Below, piece after piece: positions 7,048-7,706 of a stretch of DNA of 7,706 nucleotides. Each line of letters begins with the position of its first letter. The stretch's first letter is position 1. The DNA comes from Actinomycetota bacterium. GTDB taxonomy: Bacteria; Actinomycetota; Acidimicrobiia; Acidimicrobiales; Microtrichaceae. The notes under the pieces were generated by a model that did no database searches, was not told the origin of the DNA, and was given only the letters and a program-made list of their open reading frames with translations. The stretch is taken from positions 1-7,706 of the forward strand of contig WLLG01000094.1 in the NCBI GenBank assembly GCA_009700815.1, written 5' to 3'. A program made the translations under genes and the position numbers.

Positions 7048-7236
7048 ACCAATCTGCGGGTAGTAACAGACTTGCCCATCGGGGATCTCACCAAGCACTT
7101 CAACTTCCTACCGGACCAAGAGTGGAGCGAGCTCTACGCCTGCGCCCGGAATACTGCTGAGCACATGGCATGGCCCGAAAAGGCAGCTGAATTACTGGTG
7201 ACGTTCAAGAAACTGACCGAGCGAGCAGTCAGGTAA
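7018..7236 (+). pseudogene. GT4 glycosyltransferase C-terminal remnant (right copy)
   Basis: This frame opens after a TGA at 7015 and ends at TAA (7234-7236). From 7063 the translation looks like the last part of a GT4 glycosyltransferase: VVTDLPIGDLTKHF, then LPDQEWSELYACARNTAEH, then WPEKAAELLVTFKKL. This matches the usual order P-x-GDL, a 'DPExxxxLxxxAR' helix, and a final W-x-x-x-A-x-x-LL helix. The N-terminal domain, the EX7E region and any start codon are absent; the only in-frame ATG (7165) is deep inside. The coding portion is well preserved, without internal stops, so the truncation may be recent, or short-peptide expression may persist. Its first 32 bases of similarity to 5830-5861 tie it to the left relic. 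The family call rests on pattern recognition and not on a search. Confidence 0.5.
7068..7099 (+). repeat. Direct repeat, right copy
   Basis: Partner of 5830-5861, with 28 of 32 identities. It lies at the beginning of the better preserved glycosyltransferase tail and shares its reading frame with the left copy. Confidence 0.65.
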
Positions 7237-7265
7237 GGTGAGCAATCTCATCGCCACGATGACCA

Positions 7266-7291
7266 GGGAGTACAGAATGGCCGCCGGGTGA
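7266..7291 (+). promoter_or_regulatory. Possible coupling minicistron before the FkbM gene
   Basis: GGGAG (7266-7270) stands six bases before ATG 7277, which opens only four codons (M-A-A-G) before a TGA at 7289-7291. That TGA overlaps the GTG start of the FkbM gene (7288-7290) in a GTGA junction. The FkbM start has no Shine-Dalgarno at normal distance, so ribosomes may reach it by re-initiation after the minicistron. A longer version starting at ATG 7259 ends at the same TGA. Confidence 0.35.
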
Positions 7292-7706
7292 ATACTGCGA
7301 TCAAGAAACTGCTGGACGCAACCTCGAGTCGCCTTGGCATCGCCATTACGCGCAAAAAGCCGGACCCACTTGGTGGCCTGGTAGATCTGATCAACCGCCT
7401 TGAAACGAACTTAGTGATTGACGTTGGAGCAAACGCAGGCCAGTACGCACTCGCGCTTCGTAGCCATGGGTACAGCGGCAGGATCGAATCCTTTGAACCA
7501 GTGGCGGCGCCGTACGCTGCGGCTGTCGAAGCGGCAGCAACAGATGCTCTATGGAACGTGCACAACTACGCACTTGGGTCCACTGAAGGCACTGCACAAA
7601 TCCATGTTGCGGGGAATGCCGCTGCTAGCAGCTCGCTACTGCCCATGCTGAGTCGTCATGAGCGATCAGCACCACTTTCTCAGTATGTTGCCGAAGAGAT
7701 GATTCG
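7288..7706 (+). CDS. FkbM-family methyltransferase, N-terminal part (runs off right edge)
   Basis: The first 139 codons of an FkbM-type SAM-dependent methyltransferase. The core motif is LVIDVGANAGQYALAL (42-57), the FkbM form of motif I. It is followed by SFEPV (68-72), the acidic strand that holds the ribose, and by NYALGSTEGTAQIHVAGN with SSSLL (93-118), matching the family's 'ALG...N..SSS' pattern. FkbM proteins O-methylate sugars or polyketide-type hydroxyls; in polysaccharide loci they usually modify a glycan sugar. GTG at 7288 is the first start after the in-frame TAA at 7234, and none of the intervening codons is ATG, GTG or TTG. It lies 51 bases after the glycosyltransferase remnant. 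The catalytic C-terminal part lies outside the window, so intactness cannot be judged. Confidence 0.88.
   Translation, partial: MNTAIKKLLDATSSRLGIAITRKKPDPLGGLVDLINRLETNLVIDVGANAGQYALALRSHGYSGRIESFEPVAAPYAAAVEAAATDALWNVHNYALGSTEGTAQIHVAGNAAASSSLLPMLSRHERSAPLSQYVAEEMI

Noticed and set aside
7248..7565. 105-codon minus-strand open frame opposite the FkbM gene
   Set aside because: The plus strand here encodes unmistakable FkbM motifs; the minus frame is a composition artefact.
1..7706. CRISPR array, tRNA, toxin-antitoxin pair or phage genes
   Set aside because: No regularly spaced repeats, cloverleaf-like blocks or matching small gene pairs were seen on either strand.

Overview
The window most resembles a cell-surface or exopolysaccharide locus of an actinobacterium. 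The reasons are a moderately high GC content, GTG/TTG starts, short or absent Shine-Dalgarno sequences, and protein styles (TetR with a DGPAVVG core, actinobacterial-type ligase and FkbM proteins). The taxonomic call is an inference from composition and protein style; no rRNA or marker gene is present.

Left end (1-624): two small minus-strand genes. One is the N-terminus of a single-helix membrane protein running off the left edge. The other is a 51-residue protein with two CxxC knuckles and the best ribosome binding site in the window. A ~300 bp divergent intergenic region separates them from the plus-strand genes.

Middle (625-5758): a tightly packed plus-strand run of a TetR-family regulator, a polytopic O-antigen ligase/polymerase-like protein, a GT2 glycosyltransferase overlapping it by 8 bp, and a 778-residue protein with two complete GT4 glycosyltransferase units in tandem, starting 2 nt after the GT2 stop. 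Together these can build a glycan by successive sugar transfers and then polymerise it or attach it to an acceptor. The regulator may control the run. No flippase or ABC exporter is visible, so export must be encoded outside the window.

Right part (5759-7706): looser and visibly rearranged. A class I SAM methyltransferase gene (6036-6923) is flanked on both sides by fragments that resemble the C-terminal end of a GT4 glycosyltransferase. The fragments share a 32-position block with 28 identities and agree in reading frame. The right-hand fragment keeps about 60 codons and a stop; the left-hand one is more decayed. An FkbM-family methyltransferase begins at 7288 and runs off the right edge. 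Two methyltransferases beside the glycosyltransferases suggest a methylated glycan.

I found no CRISPR, tRNA, rRNA, phage or intact insertion sequence, and no clear new defence or signalling system. The most notable items are the paired glycosyltransferase relics, the GT4-GT4 fusion with unequal catalytic motifs, the small zinc-ribbon gene, and a possible minicistron feeding translation of the FkbM gene.
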